From Rebecca billardiae RCC1528 (Eukaryota; Haptophyta), in NCBI GenBank assembly GCA_965240325.2, contig OZ260671.1:1-64000 (forward strand): 64,000 nucleotides of DNA, given 5' to 3'. The notes under the pieces are model-generated. The model had not been told where the DNA came from and made no database searches. It saw nothing but the letters and a program-made list of their open reading frames with translations. The position numbers were made by a program, and so were the translations under genes. Shown in pieces: positions 8,211 to 20,977 of this stretch. Positions within the stretch are counted from its first letter, which is position 1. Each line of letters starts with the position of its first letter.

Positions 8211-9092
8211 ATGAAATTAGCTGTTTACGGCAAAGGCGGAATTGGTAAATCAACAACAAGTTGTAACATTTCCGTAGCTTTATCAAGTAGAGGAAAAAAA
8301 GTACTACAGATCGGTTGCGACCCTAAACACGATAGTACTTTTACTTTAACTGGTTTTTTAATTCCTACAATTATTGATACTCTTCAGTCTAAAGATTATC
8401 ATTACGAAGATGTTTGGCCAGAAGATGTTATTTATAAAGGTTATGCTGGTGTTGATTGCGTTGAAGCCGGCGGGCCACCAGCAGGTGCTGGCTGTGGTGG
8501 ATATGTTGTAGGTGAAACGGTTAAGTTACTACGAGAGTTAAACGCTTTTGACGAGTATGATGTTATTTTGTTTGATGTCCTAGGCGACGTAGTTTGTGGT
8601 GGTTTCGCAGCCCCTTTAAACTACGCTGATTATTGTGTAATTGTTACAGATAATGGATTTGATGCCTTATTTGCGGCTAACCGTATTTCAGCTTCAGTAA
8701 GAGAAAAAGCAAGAACGCATTCTTTACGATTAGCTGGGTTAATAGGTAACCGTACTTCGAAGCGTGATCTTATTGACAAATACGTTGAAGCAGTCCCAAT
8801 GCCTGTTTTAGAAGTTCTTCCTCTTATTGAAGATATTCGAGTTTCTCGAGTAAAAGGAAAAACTTTATTTGAGATGCAAGAAATAGATAACTCCCTAGGT
8901 TATGTTTGTGAATACTATTTAAATATTGCAGATCAGCTTATCGCTCAACCAGAAGGTGTGGTACCAAGAGAAGCTCCTGACCGTGAACTCTTCAGCTTAC
9001 TTTCTGACTTCTACCTTTCACCACCTGAAGAAAAAAATAATAATGCTAAGAGTGAAGAAGAGAGTAACGATATGGACCTACTGTTTGTTTAA
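8211..9092 (+). CDS. chlL: Dark-operative protochlorophyllide reductase, iron protein ChlL
   Basis: ChlL is a nitrogenase-iron-protein homologue. As a dimer it uses ATP to pass electrons to ChlN-ChlB for light-independent reduction of protochlorophyllide. The 293-residue protein has the P-loop GKGGIGKST at 8-16 and the two [4Fe-4S] ligands C95 ([11 protein letters not shown]) and C129 ([10 protein letters not shown]). No frameshift or key loss is visible, so it looks functional. The C-terminus is acidic ([11 protein letters not shown]). chlN starts 18 bases later and chlB follows, so the enzyme's three genes form one transcription unit. Confidence 0.98.
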   Translation: MKLAVYGKGGIGKSTTSCNISVALSSRGKKVLQIGCDPKHDSTFTLTGFLIPTIIDTLQSKDYHYEDVWPEDVIYKGYAGVDCVEAGGPPAGAGCGGYVVGETVKLLRELNAFDEYDVILFDVLGDVVCGGFAAPLNYADYCVIVTDNGFDALFAANRISASVREKARTHSLRLAGLIGNRTSKRDLIDKYVEAVPMPVLEVLPLIEDIRVSRVKGKTLFEMQEIDNSLGYVCEYYLNIADQLIAQPEGVVPREAPDRELFSLLSDFYLSPPEEKNNNAKSEEESNDMDLLFV

Positions 9093-9095
9093 TAA

Positions 9096-10400
<1,305 letters not shown>

Positions 10401-10429
10401 AAAATTAACTTATTTTTCACTTAAAAACT

Positions 10430-11944
10430 ATGAAATTAGCTTATTGGATGTATATGGGCCCTGCCCACATCGGTACACTTAGAGTTTCTAGCTCTTTTAA
10501 AAATGTACATGCTATTATGCATGCTCCGCTAGGGGATGATTACTTTAATGTTATGCGTTCTATGCTTGAGCGCCAAAGGGACTTTACTCCTGTTACAACT
10601 AGTGTTGTAGATAGACACGTACTAGCTCGAGGCTCACAAGAAAAAGTAATAGACAATATTACTCGAAAAGACAGCGAAGAAAAGCCAGATCTAATTGTTT
10701 TAACTCCTACATGTACATCAAGCATTTTGCAAGAAGATTTAGAAAACTTTGTAAAGCGTGCTTCGCTTGAAGCAAAAGCGGATATTCTTCTTGCTGATGT
10801 TAACCATTACAGATTTAATGAGTGTGAAGCTGCCGATCGTACACTTAGCCAAATTATCGAGTATTATCTATCTGGTGTAAGTAAAGATAGTGTAGAAAAA
10901 ACTCCTAATCCTTCCGTAAACATTATTGGAAACCTAAGCTTAGGTTTCCATAACCAGCACGATATTGTTGAATTAAAAAAATTACTTTCTGAGATCGGTG
11001 TTGAAGTTAATTTAGTAATGCCTGAGGGGTCTTTTGTACACCAAATTTCTGAATTACCTCGTGCTTGGTTTAATATTGTCCCTTACCGAGAGCATGGTTT
11101 AATGGCTGCTAATTTCTTAAAAGACAATTATGATATGCCTTTTATTGACTTAGCACCTATGGGCGTTATCCAAACAACAGATTTTATAAGACAAATAGAG
11201 TCTATCTTAAATCAAAATGGTCAAAAAGTAGACTTAAGTTCTTATATTGACCACCAGGTTAAGTTTGTTTCTAACGCTGCTTGGTTCTCACGCTCGATAG
11301 ATTGCCAAAACTTAACTGGTAAAAGTGCAGTCGTTTTTGGTGATTCTACTCACGCTGCTGCAATGACTCGTATTCTTACTAAAGAAATGGGTATTAATGT
11401 TATTTGCGCTGGTACTTATTGTAAACATGATGCTGAGTGGTTTAGATCACAAGTTTCTTCATTATGTGAAGAAGTACTAGTTACTGATGATTATTCTTTA
11501 GTACAGGAAATGATTGAAAAAGTTTCCCCTGAAGCCATCTTCGGTACACAAATGGAGCGCCATATAGGTAAACGTTTAAATATCCCTTGTGGTGTTATTT
11601 CATCACCTATACATATACAAAACTTCCCATTAAGTTACCGACCTTTTTATGCCTTCGAAGGTAGCAATCAGATAACTGATTTAATCTACAACACGTTCAC
11701 TTTAGGAATGGAAGATCATTTATTAGAAGTCTTCGGTGGCCACGATATTGCAGAGATAACTGACTCTGCCGGAACCTCAGAATCTACAACTCTTAATTGG
11801 TCTAACGAAGCATTAGCTGAACTTAAAAGAATACCTGGTTTTGTTCGCGAAAAAGTTAGGCTTAATACAGAAGCTTATGCTACTAAAAAGAATGAAAATA
11901 CCATCTCTTTAGATCTAATGTATGAAGCAAAAGAGATGGCTTAA
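10430..11944 (+). CDS. chlB: Dark-operative protochlorophyllide reductase, subunit ChlB
   Basis: The 504-residue ChlB begins [19 protein letters not shown]. It keeps the aspartate (D36, in PLGDDYFN) that serves as the unusual fourth ligand of the NB cluster, the [13 protein letters not shown] block, and the [13 protein letters not shown] region. The C-terminal ~50 residues contain the small helical domain ([19 protein letters not shown]) typical of ChlB. It is the last gene of an uninterrupted chlL-chlN-chlB run. No sign of decay is visible. Confidence 0.98.
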   Translation: MKLAYWMYMGPAHIGTLRVSSSFKNVHAIMHAPLGDDYFNVMRSMLERQRDFTPVTTSVVDRHVLARGSQEKVIDNITRKDSEEKPDLIVLTPTCTSSILQEDLENFVKRASLEAKADILLADVNHYRFNECEAADRTLSQIIEYYLSGVSKDSVEKTPNPSVNIIGNLSLGFHNQHDIVELKKLLSEIGVEVNLVMPEGSFVHQISELPRAWFNIVPYREHGLMAANFLKDNYDMPFIDLAPMGVIQTTDFIRQIESILNQNGQKVDLSSYIDHQVKFVSNAAWFSRSIDCQNLTGKSAVVFGDSTHAAAMTRILTKEMGINVICAGTYCKHDAEWFRSQVSSLCEEVLVTDDYSLVQEMIEKVSPEAIFGTQMERHIGKRLNIPCGVISSPIHIQNFPLSYRPFYAFEGSNQITDLIYNTFTLGMEDHLLEVFGGHDIAEITDSAGTSESTTLNWSNEALAELKRIPGFVREKVRLNTEAYATKKNENTISLDLMYEAKEMA

Positions 11945-12042
11945 AAGTTCCTGTTTCGTCGAAAACTTAATGTTTTTTAATTGGAATAGGTTTTTTGTTG
12001 TAAAATTAAATTTAAAATAACTAATGTGTAGATAAAAAAAAA

Positions 12043-12159
12043 ATGTTCGCATTAAAACTTGTTGTATACAGTACTGTAATCTTTTTCGTTTCACTATTTA
12101 CATTTGGTTTCTTATCTAGTGATCCTTCTCGTAACCCTAATCGAAAAGATATCGATTAA
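12043..12159 (+). CDS. psbI: Photosystem II protein PsbI
   Basis: A 38-residue single-helix PSII subunit, [19 protein letters not shown] followed by [19 protein letters not shown]. The LK-x-x-VY start and FGFLS-x-DP-x-RNP ending are diagnostic. PsbI sits beside D1 in the reaction centre. It follows chlB by 98 bases and has its own terminator. Confidence 0.97.
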   Translation: MFALKLVVYSTVIFFVSLFTFGFLSSDPSRNPNRKDID

Positions 12160-12168
12160 GTTTCATTA

Positions 12169-12213
12169 GTTAAAATTGCATCAGATTTACTCTGTTGTAA
12201 TTTTAACTTTTTT
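12169..12213 (+). terminator. psbI terminator
   Basis: GTTAAAATT (12169-12177) pairs with AATTTTAAC (12199-12207), with an inner CAGA/TCTG stem, followed by a run of T. It would end the psbI (and perhaps chlLNB-psbI) transcript before secY. Confidence 0.7.
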
Positions 12214-12333
12214 ATTAGTTGATTCACGAGATAGATAGCCCTTTCCTTTTTCTTTTATTTTTAGCTTTAAACTTGTGTTCTTGAACAAAACTCATTAAAA
12301 TTCTTATAGTTTTATTGAACTCAGAGTTTTATT

Positions 12334-13593
12334 ATGGAACAAAGAGCCTCTCTTTCCCCATTTTTAGGTCGTGTTTTTCGCACGTTAATTGTTATTACAA
12401 TTGCAAGGTTTGGTAATTATGTTCCCATACCTGGAATAACGGAAGTGGAATCCTTATATGAGAATTCTTTCCGTGGTTCATCCATCTATAACTTGAGTAC
12501 CTTCTCAGGTGGTTCAAATGTAATAAGTATCTTTACTTTAGGGCTAGGCCCTTTTTTTAGTGCTAGTATATTAATTCAGTTTTTAACTAAGTTATATCCG
12601 AGCTTTGAAAAGCTTCAAAATGAAGACGGCGATGCCGGACGTAAGCAATTAGTTCGTTATACTCGTGTGTTTACAGTTTTTTTTAGCATTGTTGAAAGTA
12701 TATTTCTATCTAATTCGCTTAGACCCTATGTATTTTCATGGACGTTCGAGTCTTATTTTATAGTAGCCTTCTGTTTAAGTACAGGTTCATTGATCCTCGT
12801 TTGGCTAAGTGAGATTATTACAGAAAGAGGTATTGGTAATGGCTCTTCAATTCTAATCTTAGCAAGTAATTTGTCTCGCTACCCAGATATTTTAATTAAC
12901 AAACCTGAATTTGATAGCATCGGCTTAAGTTACCAAAGTTTAAGATATATTGGCTACCTGCTGGTCACTCTTTTAATCATGTTAGTTTTCAGCAGTTTCA
13001 CTCAGGAAGGTGCTAGGCGAATAAGTATAATATCACCTAAGCAGCTTGTTGATGGTAGCTCAGACGATGTTAAAGTTTCTTACATTCCATTAAGGTTTGG
13101 TCAAGCTGGTGTTATTCCAATAATTTTTGCTTCCTCATTGCTATTATTTAGTTCGTCTTTATTACAGAAATCGGAACAGTTTGTTACATTGAATCAGTTT
13201 CTTGCAAATAATAACCTTAGCCAGTTTGCTTACTTTTTTTCTTTCTTATTTTTAATCATCGTTTTTAGCTTCTTTTATACCTTAATTCTTCTTAGCCCTA
13301 AAGATATCTCAAAAAATTTACGAAAAATGTCTTCTGTGATTAGTAATGTGAAACCAGGGCTTGAAACTAAAGTTTATCTTAGAAAATCAATACTCCAAGC
13401 TTCCTTAATCGGGTCTGTCTTACTATCAATACTAATTTTGATTCCTTTCGGCGTAGCAAAGGTCTTCAATGTACCGCCTTTATCTATTTCGGGGATCACT
13501 TCTTTAATACTTTCGCTGAGTATTCTTAATGATACTTCTAGACAAGTTTTAGCATACTTTGAAACGCGTAAATTCTTACTTTTATCAGACTAA
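12334..13593 (+). CDS. secY: Preprotein translocase subunit SecY
   Basis: SecY forms the protein-conducting channel for Sec-dependent insertion into and transport across thylakoids. The 419-residue polytopic protein has the expected hydrophobic helices and family blocks, including GGSNVISIFTLGLGPFFSASI (plug and TM2 region), ITERGIGNGSSILI, and YIPLRFGQAGVIPIIFASS. In red-lineage plastids secY usually lies inside the ribosomal protein cluster just before rpl36-rps13. Here it is far away, upstream of trnN and the atp operon. It works with SecA (25 kb) and the SecG-like protein (4.3 kb); secE is not in the window. Confidence 0.97.
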   Translation: MEQRASLSPFLGRVFRTLIVITIARFGNYVPIPGITEVESLYENSFRGSSIYNLSTFSGGSNVISIFTLGLGPFFSASILIQFLTKLYPSFEKLQNEDGDAGRKQLVRYTRVFTVFFSIVESIFLSNSLRPYVFSWTFESYFIVAFCLSTGSLILVWLSEIITERGIGNGSSILILASNLSRYPDILINKPEFDSIGLSYQSLRYIGYLLVTLLIMLVFSSFTQEGARRISIISPKQLVDGSSDDVKVSYIPLRFGQAGVIPIIFASSLLLFSSSLLQKSEQFVTLNQFLANNNLSQFAYFFSFLFLIIVFSFFYTLILLSPKDISKNLRKMSSVISNVKPGLETKVYLRKSILQASLIGSVLLSILILIPFGVAKVFNVPPLSISGITSLILSLSILNDTSRQVLAYFETRKFLLLSD

Positions 13594-13621
13594 ACTCTTA
13601 AAAACTTTATTAATTTTTTGC

Positions 13622-13650
13622 TAGACATTTCTTTATTATTTCGATATAAT
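13622..13650 (+). promoter_or_regulatory. Bacterial-type promoter for trnN
   Basis: TAGACA at 13622-13627 and TATAAT at 13645-13650 are separated by exactly 17 bases. The -10 is perfect. It lies 20 bases before trnN, so transcription would begin about 10 bases upstream of the tRNA. It could also contribute to the atp operon. Confidence 0.7.
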
Positions 13651-13669
13651 ATAGATCAAGTTAATAAAT

Positions 13670-13741
13670 TCCTCAGTAGCTCAGTGGTAGAGCAATCGGC
13701 TGTTAACCGATTGGTCGTAGGTTCAAATCCTACCTGGGGAG
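13670..13741 (+). tRNA. trnN-GUU: tRNA-Asn (GUU)
   Basis: TCCTCAG pairs with CTGGGGA, the anticodon loop CTGTTAA gives GUU, and the T loop is TTCAAAT; the discriminator is G. It lies between secY and atpI on the same strand. Confidence 0.96.
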
Positions 13742-13838
13742 TCATTTTTGACAAAAAAAAAATTATACTAGGTATATTTATGGGAGTAGAATTCCTGAGA
13801 GAAAATTTTCAACTTTTATTATTCTAGGCTTACCTATT

Positions 13839-14582
13839 ATGTACGAAGGAATCAGTCAAATCATTTTACCGACTTTCTCACTCGCTGGTGGTGTTGAAGT
13901 TGGAACACATTTCTATTGGGATATCGCCGGTCTTAAGCTTCATGGTCAAGTATTCATTGTTTCATGGATTGCATGTACTGCAGTTATAATATTTGCAATT
14001 GCTAGTACAAAAAACCTTGAGCGTATTCCTAAAGGTCTTCAAAACTTCGGAGAATTTGTTTTCGAATTTGTTGAGGATATTGCTAAAAACCAAATCGAAG
14101 GTGAAGATTACAGAACTTGGTTACCTTATGTAGGTACTGTGTTCTTATTTATCTTTGCATGTAACTGGTCTGGTTGTTTATTACCTTTAAAACTTATTGA
14201 GTTACCTGAAGGTGAGCTTGTAGCTCCAACTAATGATATTAATACAACAGTAGCCTTATCCTTACTAACTTCGATAAGTTACTTTGTTGCAGGACTTTCA
14301 AAGAAAGGTTTTGGTTACTTCAAGAGATATGTTGAACCTACACCTATTCTTTTACCAATTAATATCTTAGAGGATTTTACTAAGCCTCTATCACTAAGTT
14401 TCCGTCTTTTCGGTAACATTCTTGCAGATGAATTAACAGTTTCTGTATTAGCACTGTTAGTCCCTCTATTTATACCACTACCTATTATGGTTCTTGGTGT
14501 TTTTGCGAGTTCGATTCAGGCTCTAATCTTTTCAACTTTATCAGCCGCATATATTGGTGAAGCTTTAGAAGATCACCATTAA
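13839..14582 (+). CDS. atpI: ATP synthase subunit a (CF0 IV)
   Basis: The 247-residue membrane protein forms the proton half-channels facing the c-ring. The essential arginine lies in the conserved stretch [16 protein letters not shown], and the helix [20 protein letters not shown] follows. It is the first gene of the co-directional atpI-H-G-F-D-A operon. This order is standard for red-lineage plastids. Confidence 0.98.
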   Translation: MYEGISQIILPTFSLAGGVEVGTHFYWDIAGLKLHGQVFIVSWIACTAVIIFAIASTKNLERIPKGLQNFGEFVFEFVEDIAKNQIEGEDYRTWLPYVGTVFLFIFACNWSGCLLPLKLIELPEGELVAPTNDINTTVALSLLTSISYFVAGLSKKGFGYFKRYVEPTPILLPINILEDFTKPLSLSFRLFGNILADELTVSVLALLVPLFIPLPIMVLGVFASSIQALIFSTLSAAYIGEALEDHH

Positions 14583-14674
14583 TTTGAATTTGTTCACTTT
14601 ATTTTTGGTCTTGAACTAGGCCATATAGCAAGAAATTTGTTAATTTAAGCAATATTAATTATAAATTTTCATAA

Positions 14675-14935
<261 letters not shown>

Positions 14936-14950
14936 TCAGAAAAGCTTTAT

Positions 14951-14981
14951 AACTTCGGGTAACTTAGTTTAACCCGAAGTT
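14951..14981 (+). promoter_or_regulatory. Intercistronic hairpin between atpH and atpG
   Basis: AACTTCGGGT (14951-14960) and ACCCGAAGTT (14972-14981) make a perfect 10-bp stem, but A residues follow instead of T. So it does not look like a terminator. A processing or stabilising element for the abundant atpH message is more likely; this is inferred. Confidence 0.6.
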
Positions 14982-15029
14982 AAAAAAAAAAACACGTGTT
15001 TAGATACGTCATATTAAAATAAAAGAAAA

Positions 15030-15512
15030 ATGTCTAACTCTTTACTTTCGTCAGTTTTTATTATTATTGGAGCAGAGGGTGAAGGCGGACTTTTTGATTT
15101 TAACGCAACTTTACCTTTAATGGCAGCACAAATTGTTGCCTTAGCAGTACTGTTAAACTTTGTTTTTTACAAACCCTTAACAGAAACTATTCTTGAAAGA
15201 CAAGACTTTATTCAAAAGTCTTTATCTGACGCTAAAGAGTTTTTAGTGAAAGCAGAAAGTCTTTTTGAAGACTATGAAGAAAAGATTGCTTTAGGTCGAA
15301 AAGAAGCACAGCTATTAGTAAGCAATGCTGAAAAAGAAGCTCAAGAAATCGTTTCTGTAGAAGTTTTAAAAGCACAACAAGATGCTCAAAAGCTTATAGA
15401 TGAAACAAACCTTGAACTTGAAAAGCAAAAGACGCAAGCTATTGACATGCTAGAAAAGCAAGTTGATTTATTAACTGATGAAATCAAAAATAAATTACTT
15501 GTTACTTCATAA
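15030..15512 (+). CDS. atpG: ATP synthase subunit b' (CF0 II)
   Basis: A 160-residue peripheral stalk subunit with one N-terminal membrane helix (about residues 27-48, LPLMAAQIVALAVLLNFVFY) and a long charged coiled coil. The presence of both b' and b genes is typical of photosynthetic organisms, and plastid b' genes mark the red lineage. It is placed between atpH and atpF as usual. Confidence 0.95.
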   Translation: MSNSLLSSVFIIIGAEGEGGLFDFNATLPLMAAQIVALAVLLNFVFYKPLTETILERQDFIQKSLSDAKEFLVKAESLFEDYEEKIALGRKEAQLLVSNAEKEAQEIVSVEVLKAQQDAQKLIDETNLELEKQKTQAIDMLEKQVDLLTDEIKNKLLVTS

Positions 15513-15548
15513 TATAAAAGCTATAAACTTTTGAAGTTCAGCATTTAC

Positions 15549-15565
15549 ACCTTCAATGTGAAGGT
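15549..15565 (+). promoter_or_regulatory. Small hairpin between atpG and atpF
   Basis: ACCTTCA and TGAAGGT form a 7-bp stem with a 3-base loop in the spacer. No T run follows. It may be an RNA-processing or stability element. Confidence 0.4.
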
Positions 15566-15609
15566 ATACAGAATCAAATTAAATTTCTATTAAAGTGATA
15601 ATTAATAGC

Positions 15610-16152
15610 ATGAATATCGCCAATGCATATTTCTTAAACTCTCTTTCTATCCTTTCAGAAGGAGGTTTTGGTCTCAATACAAATGTTTTTGAGACGAATA
15701 TTGTAAACTTGGCTATTCTTTGGTTCGGTTTATTTTCCTTTTTAAAAGAACCTTTACTTTCTTCACTATCAGAGCGTAAAAATAAAATTCAAATTGCGAT
15801 TCAGGAAGCTGAAGAGCAATTAGAGCAGGCAAAAACAAGATTGGCTGAAGCAGAAAAACAATCTAGCCAAATTCAACTTGTTTTAGACCCTATTAAAAAG
15901 GAAGCTGAGAACTCAGCGAAGAATTTAAAAGATTCTGTATTAGCGCAAGGTAAAAACGACATCGAAGCTATTACTGTTCGAGCAAAGAATCAAATTTTCT
16001 CTTTAGAAAACCAAATTAAAGAGCAAATTTTCTCGCACGTTATCGACCTTGCACTAAAGCGCGTTCAATCTCAGCTTGAAACAAATCTAAGCCAAGATAT
16101 GCAAGTTAAAATTATTGATGCAAATATTTCTAGATTAGGGGGGCTATCGTGA
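15610..16152 (+). CDS. atpF: ATP synthase subunit b (CF0 I)
   Basis: The b subunit of the peripheral stalk: a membrane helix near residues 25-45 and then a coiled coil. I chose ATG 15610 (MNIANAYFLNSLSIL, 180 residues) over an in-frame GTG five codons earlier, because the ATG start matches family length. The stop TGA (16150-16152) overlaps the GTG start of atpD by four bases (GTGA), indicating translational coupling. No intron interrupts it, unlike land plants. Confidence 0.95.
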   Translation: MNIANAYFLNSLSILSEGGFGLNTNVFETNIVNLAILWFGLFSFLKEPLLSSLSERKNKIQIAIQEAEEQLEQAKTRLAEAEKQSSQIQLVLDPIKKEAENSAKNLKDSVLAQGKNDIEAITVRAKNQIFSLENQIKEQIFSHVIDLALKRVQSQLETNLSQDMQVKIIDANISRLGGLS

Positions 16153-16709
16153 TAGATAAGACAATCGCCTCTAAAGTAGCTTCTCCTTATGCTGAGGCGT
16201 TACTAGATTTTGCTAAGCGCGAAAGTAAGTTTGATGAGTTAAATCAAGATATTAATGTGATTTCACAGTTTATCTCTAACTCAACTGACCTTGAGCGCTT
16301 CCTTGCTAACCCTGTCGTAACAAAAGAATCTAAAAAGACAGTTTTAAAAGACTTGTTAGGTGAACAAGTTTCTAATGCTACTTTAAAATTCTTAATGTTA
16401 CTTGTTGATAAAGATCGTATAGATTATTTAAGTGCAGTTACTGATGCTTATGTTAAGTTAGCCTCTAAAGAGTCATCTACTGAGGTTGCAGAAGTAACAT
16501 CTGTAACGCACCTTTCTTCGGAACAACAAGAGAAATTAAAATCAAACCTTAAGCAGTTACGTGGTAGCTCAAATATTGAGCTTGTACTAAAAGTAGATCC
16601 TTCATTATTAGGAGGCTTTGTAGTTCAAGTAGGCTCTTCTGTATTAGACTTTAGTCTATCAGGGGCACTAAAGAAAATGGAAAACCATTTTCAATCACTA
16701 ACTATTTAA
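16149..16709 (+). CDS. atpD: ATP synthase subunit delta
   Basis: Delta caps the F1 head and joins it to the peripheral stalk. The 186-residue protein has the family's N-terminal SPYAEALLDFAKRE and C-terminal DPSLLGGFVVQVGSSVLDFSL blocks. No ATG precedes these blocks in frame, so the start is GTG at 16149, overlapping the atpF stop by four bases. A G-rich run (GGGGGG) about 5-10 bases upstream is a strong ribosome-binding site inside atpF. Confidence 0.95.
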   Translation: MIDKTIASKVASPYAEALLDFAKRESKFDELNQDINVISQFISNSTDLERFLANPVVTKESKKTVLKDLLGEQVSNATLKFLMLLVDKDRIDYLSAVTDAYVKLASKESSTEVAEVTSVTHLSSEQQEKLKSNLKQLRGSSNIELVLKVDPSLLGGFVVQVGSSVLDFSLSGALKKMENHFQSLTI

Positions 16710-16759
16710 GCTAAAAAATTATTATTATTTTTTAACCGGTTAAACTGTTTAAACAATAA

Positions 16760-18268
<1,509 letters not shown>

Positions 18269-18277
18269 ATTCTTTTT

Positions 18278-18342
18278 CTAAGACTTATATCAAGATTCAA
18301 TTGTTTATACAAAATTCTTGGTTAAGTCTTAGATTTTTTTTT
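18278..18342 (+). terminator. atp operon terminator
   Basis: CTAAGACTTA (18278-18287) pairs with TAAGTCTTAG (18323-18332), with an inner CAAG/CTTG stem and a long T run starting at 18334. It ends the atpI-atpA transcript just before the convergent ccs1 stop codon. Confidence 0.8.
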
Positions 18343-19676
18343 TATTTTTTTAATAAATTACTCATTTGGGTTAAGAAATAGCGCTCAAAAGCTACTTTTG
18401 CACGGTTTGAGCTTCCACCGATGTATACTTTTTCCTCGTTAAGAAAGACCCATATCTTTGAGAATGAGGTAAAGCTACATAGTGTACTTATTATTAAAAA
18501 GACGAATCCAGAGTACACAAAAGGAATACCTGGGTCACTTTTTATATCAATACCTGTTGAAGGTACCACTTCATTTAATTTAAAGCTTATTCCTTCTCTA
18601 TCGTATTTTTCATTCTCTTTTAGGTCCGTAAGAAAATTCCCTTCCTTATCATATAGAGAAACTTTTTTATCTAAGTCCTTTAAGAGAACATTAAGTTCTT
18701 TATTATTTTCATATACTTTTGTTAGCCAACGGCTACCGCCGTTTACTTTTATTTTCTTAGTTTGGTACTGCATTATTTTTTCTTCTTTGTCTATAGATAC
18801 ACGAATACCTAAGATGTCCCAATCCGATTGGTAAAAAGTTAAATCTTTGTAATGTAAAGGGTTGTTTACAGAAATTATTTTACGCCTTAGCTCATCTCCG
18901 CTAGAGTTAAGTAACGATAGGTCACTATAAAATTGGTTTATTGAATTATTTTGCTTTTCTCCTTTCACGTAGTCGATCCAAAAACTATTTACCCTAACCG
19001 CAATATCCGGGTGCGTTGAGCTAAATTGCCCAGCATTTAAAATATTTTGAAGGTGAAAAACTTCGCTTTTTGGAATAAATTCTTGCCCTCCATAACCAAA
19101 GCTCGCACCAATAATGGCCCCAACAAAAATCTGAATTATACTTATATGAACAAATATTGGTGCTATGCGCCCAATAATTCCCTTGTAACAAAAAAAATAA
19201 TTTTTATGCTGAAAAATATTATACGTTTGCTTGTTTAATATGCGTACTATAGAGCCAAATTCCTGTTTAGGTACTTCAATCTTTAAATCCAGCGGCTTTA
19301 GTTGAGTTTTCCTTTTTAAAAACTTCCAAGACTTTGAAATTTTTAATGTTGGGAGCTGGGTAGTAAAGGTACAACTAACTAAGCTTACCCCCAAAATTAC
19401 TAAAAGGCTTAAATACCACCAAGACCGATAAACGTTATCTAACTTAAAAAGCTTTATTACTTTCCAGTTAATTACTCCTAAAAAGTTCGCATTCTCTGGG
19501 TAGTTCTCTTTATAAAAGTCTAAAACTTGGTTCTGTTCTATAATTGTTCCAAGGATACTAAACCCAGCAATTAGTAATAATATAAAAATTGCGAATTTTA
19601 AGTTACTCAATATACTAATCAATTGTTTAAAGTATTTTTGAGTTTGGTACTTATTGTTATTATTTAAAGTAGTCAT
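18342..19676 (-). CDS. ccs1: System II cytochrome c biogenesis protein Ccs1 (Ycf44)
   Basis: Ccs1 (ResB) works with CcsA to carry haem across the thylakoid membrane and attach it to apocytochromes c. The 444-residue protein has three N-terminal membrane helices (about 25-47, 85-105 and 170-195), a large lumenal domain, and a C-terminal helix (about 388-408, VYSGFVFLIISTLCSFTSF). This is the ResB layout. The partner ccsA is at 61 kb and a client, psbV, is next to it. Confidence 0.94.
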   Translation of the reverse strand: MTTLNNNNKYQTQKYFKQLISILSNLKFAIFILLLIAGFSILGTIIEQNQVLDFYKENYPENANFLGVINWKVIKLFKLDNVYRSWWYLSLLVILGVSLVSCTFTTQLPTLKISKSWKFLKRKTQLKPLDLKIEVPKQEFGSIVRILNKQTYNIFQHKNYFFCYKGIIGRIAPIFVHISIIQIFVGAIIGASFGYGGQEFIPKSEVFHLQNILNAGQFSSTHPDIAVRVNSFWIDYVKGEKQNNSINQFYSDLSLLNSSGDELRRKIISVNNPLHYKDLTFYQSDWDILGIRVSIDKEEKIMQYQTKKIKVNGGSRWLTKVYENNKELNVLLKDLDKKVSLYDKEGNFLTDLKENEKYDREGISFKLNEVVPSTGIDIKSDPGIPFVYSGFVFLIISTLCSFTSFSKIWVFLNEEKVYIGGSSNRAKVAFERYFLTQMSNLLKK

Positions 19677-19779
19677 TTAATTTTTTTTTACTAAAGCTAA
19701 ATATACTTAATACTAAATTTTTGTTAATATTTATTAAAGTTAAACAAGTTTTTTCTCTAAACTAACTTTACTTTTTCTA

Positions 19780-20583
19780 ATGTCAATGATAGATGAATAT
19801 ATGGAAATTTTTAATACTATAAAAAATACGCTAGTTGCTGTTAGTTTACCCCTTAAAAATATAAATTTTACTAAATTAACATCCCATTTAGTTTTTATTT
19901 CACCTGCTCAGGCTAGCGATAATGATAAGTTAATAGAAACCACAATATTGCCTGCTTTTAATAGTACCGACACTATTAAAGTTAAATCAAACTTTTCGGA
20001 TGAAGATTACCCGATAGTTAAAGAAACTCGTGTTTACTGTATAGTAAATAAGTATAACGAGTTAATTAAAGCGTCATCACGTTTTGTATATTCTTCATCT
20101 ATAAAATCGAAGCCGATTTATTGCTTATTTTTATCTAAACACGACGCGTTAGATTTTTTATACAAAGTTGCTAAAAGCCACCCCAGCTCATTTAAAAAGT
20201 CAGGTTTAGGGGTGAACTCTTTCTCTTTAAAGCAATATTTTGACATTGTAAAGAAAAATAGAAGCAACTCAGATATTACATTATTGAACGATTTACAAGA
20301 AGTAGAATTTTTCTTTCGTAACGCAAAAAAAGCTTCTGGGAAATTTAAATATATTGTTCATAAAAAAGTGGACATAGGTAAACCTATTTCAGATGTCCTT
20401 GCGTATCGTATAAATCCTTATGATAAAGAAAACCCTTTCTCTAATTTAGTCTTCCTTAAACTAGAAGAAGCCATTGATTTTTGGAAAGATATTTCAACTA
20501 CTAGAAACAGACGCTTGACTGTTGAGCTCTTTCCTATTTCTCCATATTTACTAGAAAATGCGATTTTTACAAATGACATATAA
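19780..20583 (+). CDS. ycf80: Tic22-like protein (probably Ycf80)
   Basis: A 267-residue soluble-looking protein with no clear membrane helix. The stretch PIYCLFLSKHDALDFLYKVA (about residues 112-131), followed later by a YF/VxLxx region, resembles the Tic22 fold, in which a 'vfls..dA..fl' strand-helix unit recurs. Tic22 relatives in algae act at the envelope or intermembrane space in protein transport. Plastid-encoded ycf80 of red-lineage algae has been linked to this family. That assignment is by eye and from memory. The start may be any of three closely spaced ATGs; I use the first. Confidence 0.55.
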   Translation: MSMIDEYMEIFNTIKNTLVAVSLPLKNINFTKLTSHLVFISPAQASDNDKLIETTILPAFNSTDTIKVKSNFSDEDYPIVKETRVYCIVNKYNELIKASSRFVYSSSIKSKPIYCLFLSKHDALDFLYKVAKSHPSSFKKSGLGVNSFSLKQYFDIVKKNRSNSDITLLNDLQEVEFFFRNAKKASGKFKYIVHKKVDIGKPISDVLAYRINPYDKENPFSNLVFLKLEEAIDFWKDISTTRNRRLTVELFPISPYLLENAIFTNDI

Positions 20584-20651
20584 AATAAAGTAAAAAACTT
20601 TTCATATTTCCATTTTTTTAGTACAATACTACTAACGATTTAATTCTGAGA

Positions 20652-20722
20652 GCGGGCATAGTTTAGTGGTAAAACCTCAGCCTTCCAAGCTGATGATCGG
20701 GGTTCGATTCCCCGTGCCCGCT
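20652..20722 (+). tRNA. trnG-UCC: tRNA-Gly (UCC)
   Basis: GCGGGCA pairs with TGCCCGC, the anticodon loop CTTCCAA gives UCC, and the T loop is TTCGATT. Unlike in green plants, it has no intron. It is 21 bases upstream of trnT on the same strand. Confidence 0.95.
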
Positions 20723-20743
20723 AATTTTCAGAAAAGTAATTTT

Positions 20744-20816
20744 GCTGGTGTAGCTCAATTGGTAGAGCAGCTGATTTGTAATCAGCAGGTTAAGGGTTCA
20801 AGTCCCCTCACTAGCT
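20744..20816 (+). tRNA. trnT-UGU: tRNA-Thr (UGU)
   Basis: GCTGGTG pairs with CACTAGC (with a G-U pair), CTGAT/ATCAG forms the anticodon stem, and the loop gives UGU. The T loop is TTCAAGT. Confidence 0.95.
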
Positions 20817-20977
20817 TATAAGGTTAATAGAAATATAGCTTTTCACTTCGGTACAATTTATATGTTTTCAAGCAAATATTATAATTTATAGTATAATTAA
20901 ACAAAAGAAATCATATAGTCATTAACTAGATGGTTAAATAAAAATATCTTTCTTAACATCCGATTGGAGGAAACATA

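Noticed and set aside
13618-13827. 69-codon ORF spanning trnN
   Set aside because: It runs through the trnN promoter and tRNA; the tRNA fold is perfect, so the ORF is fortuitous.
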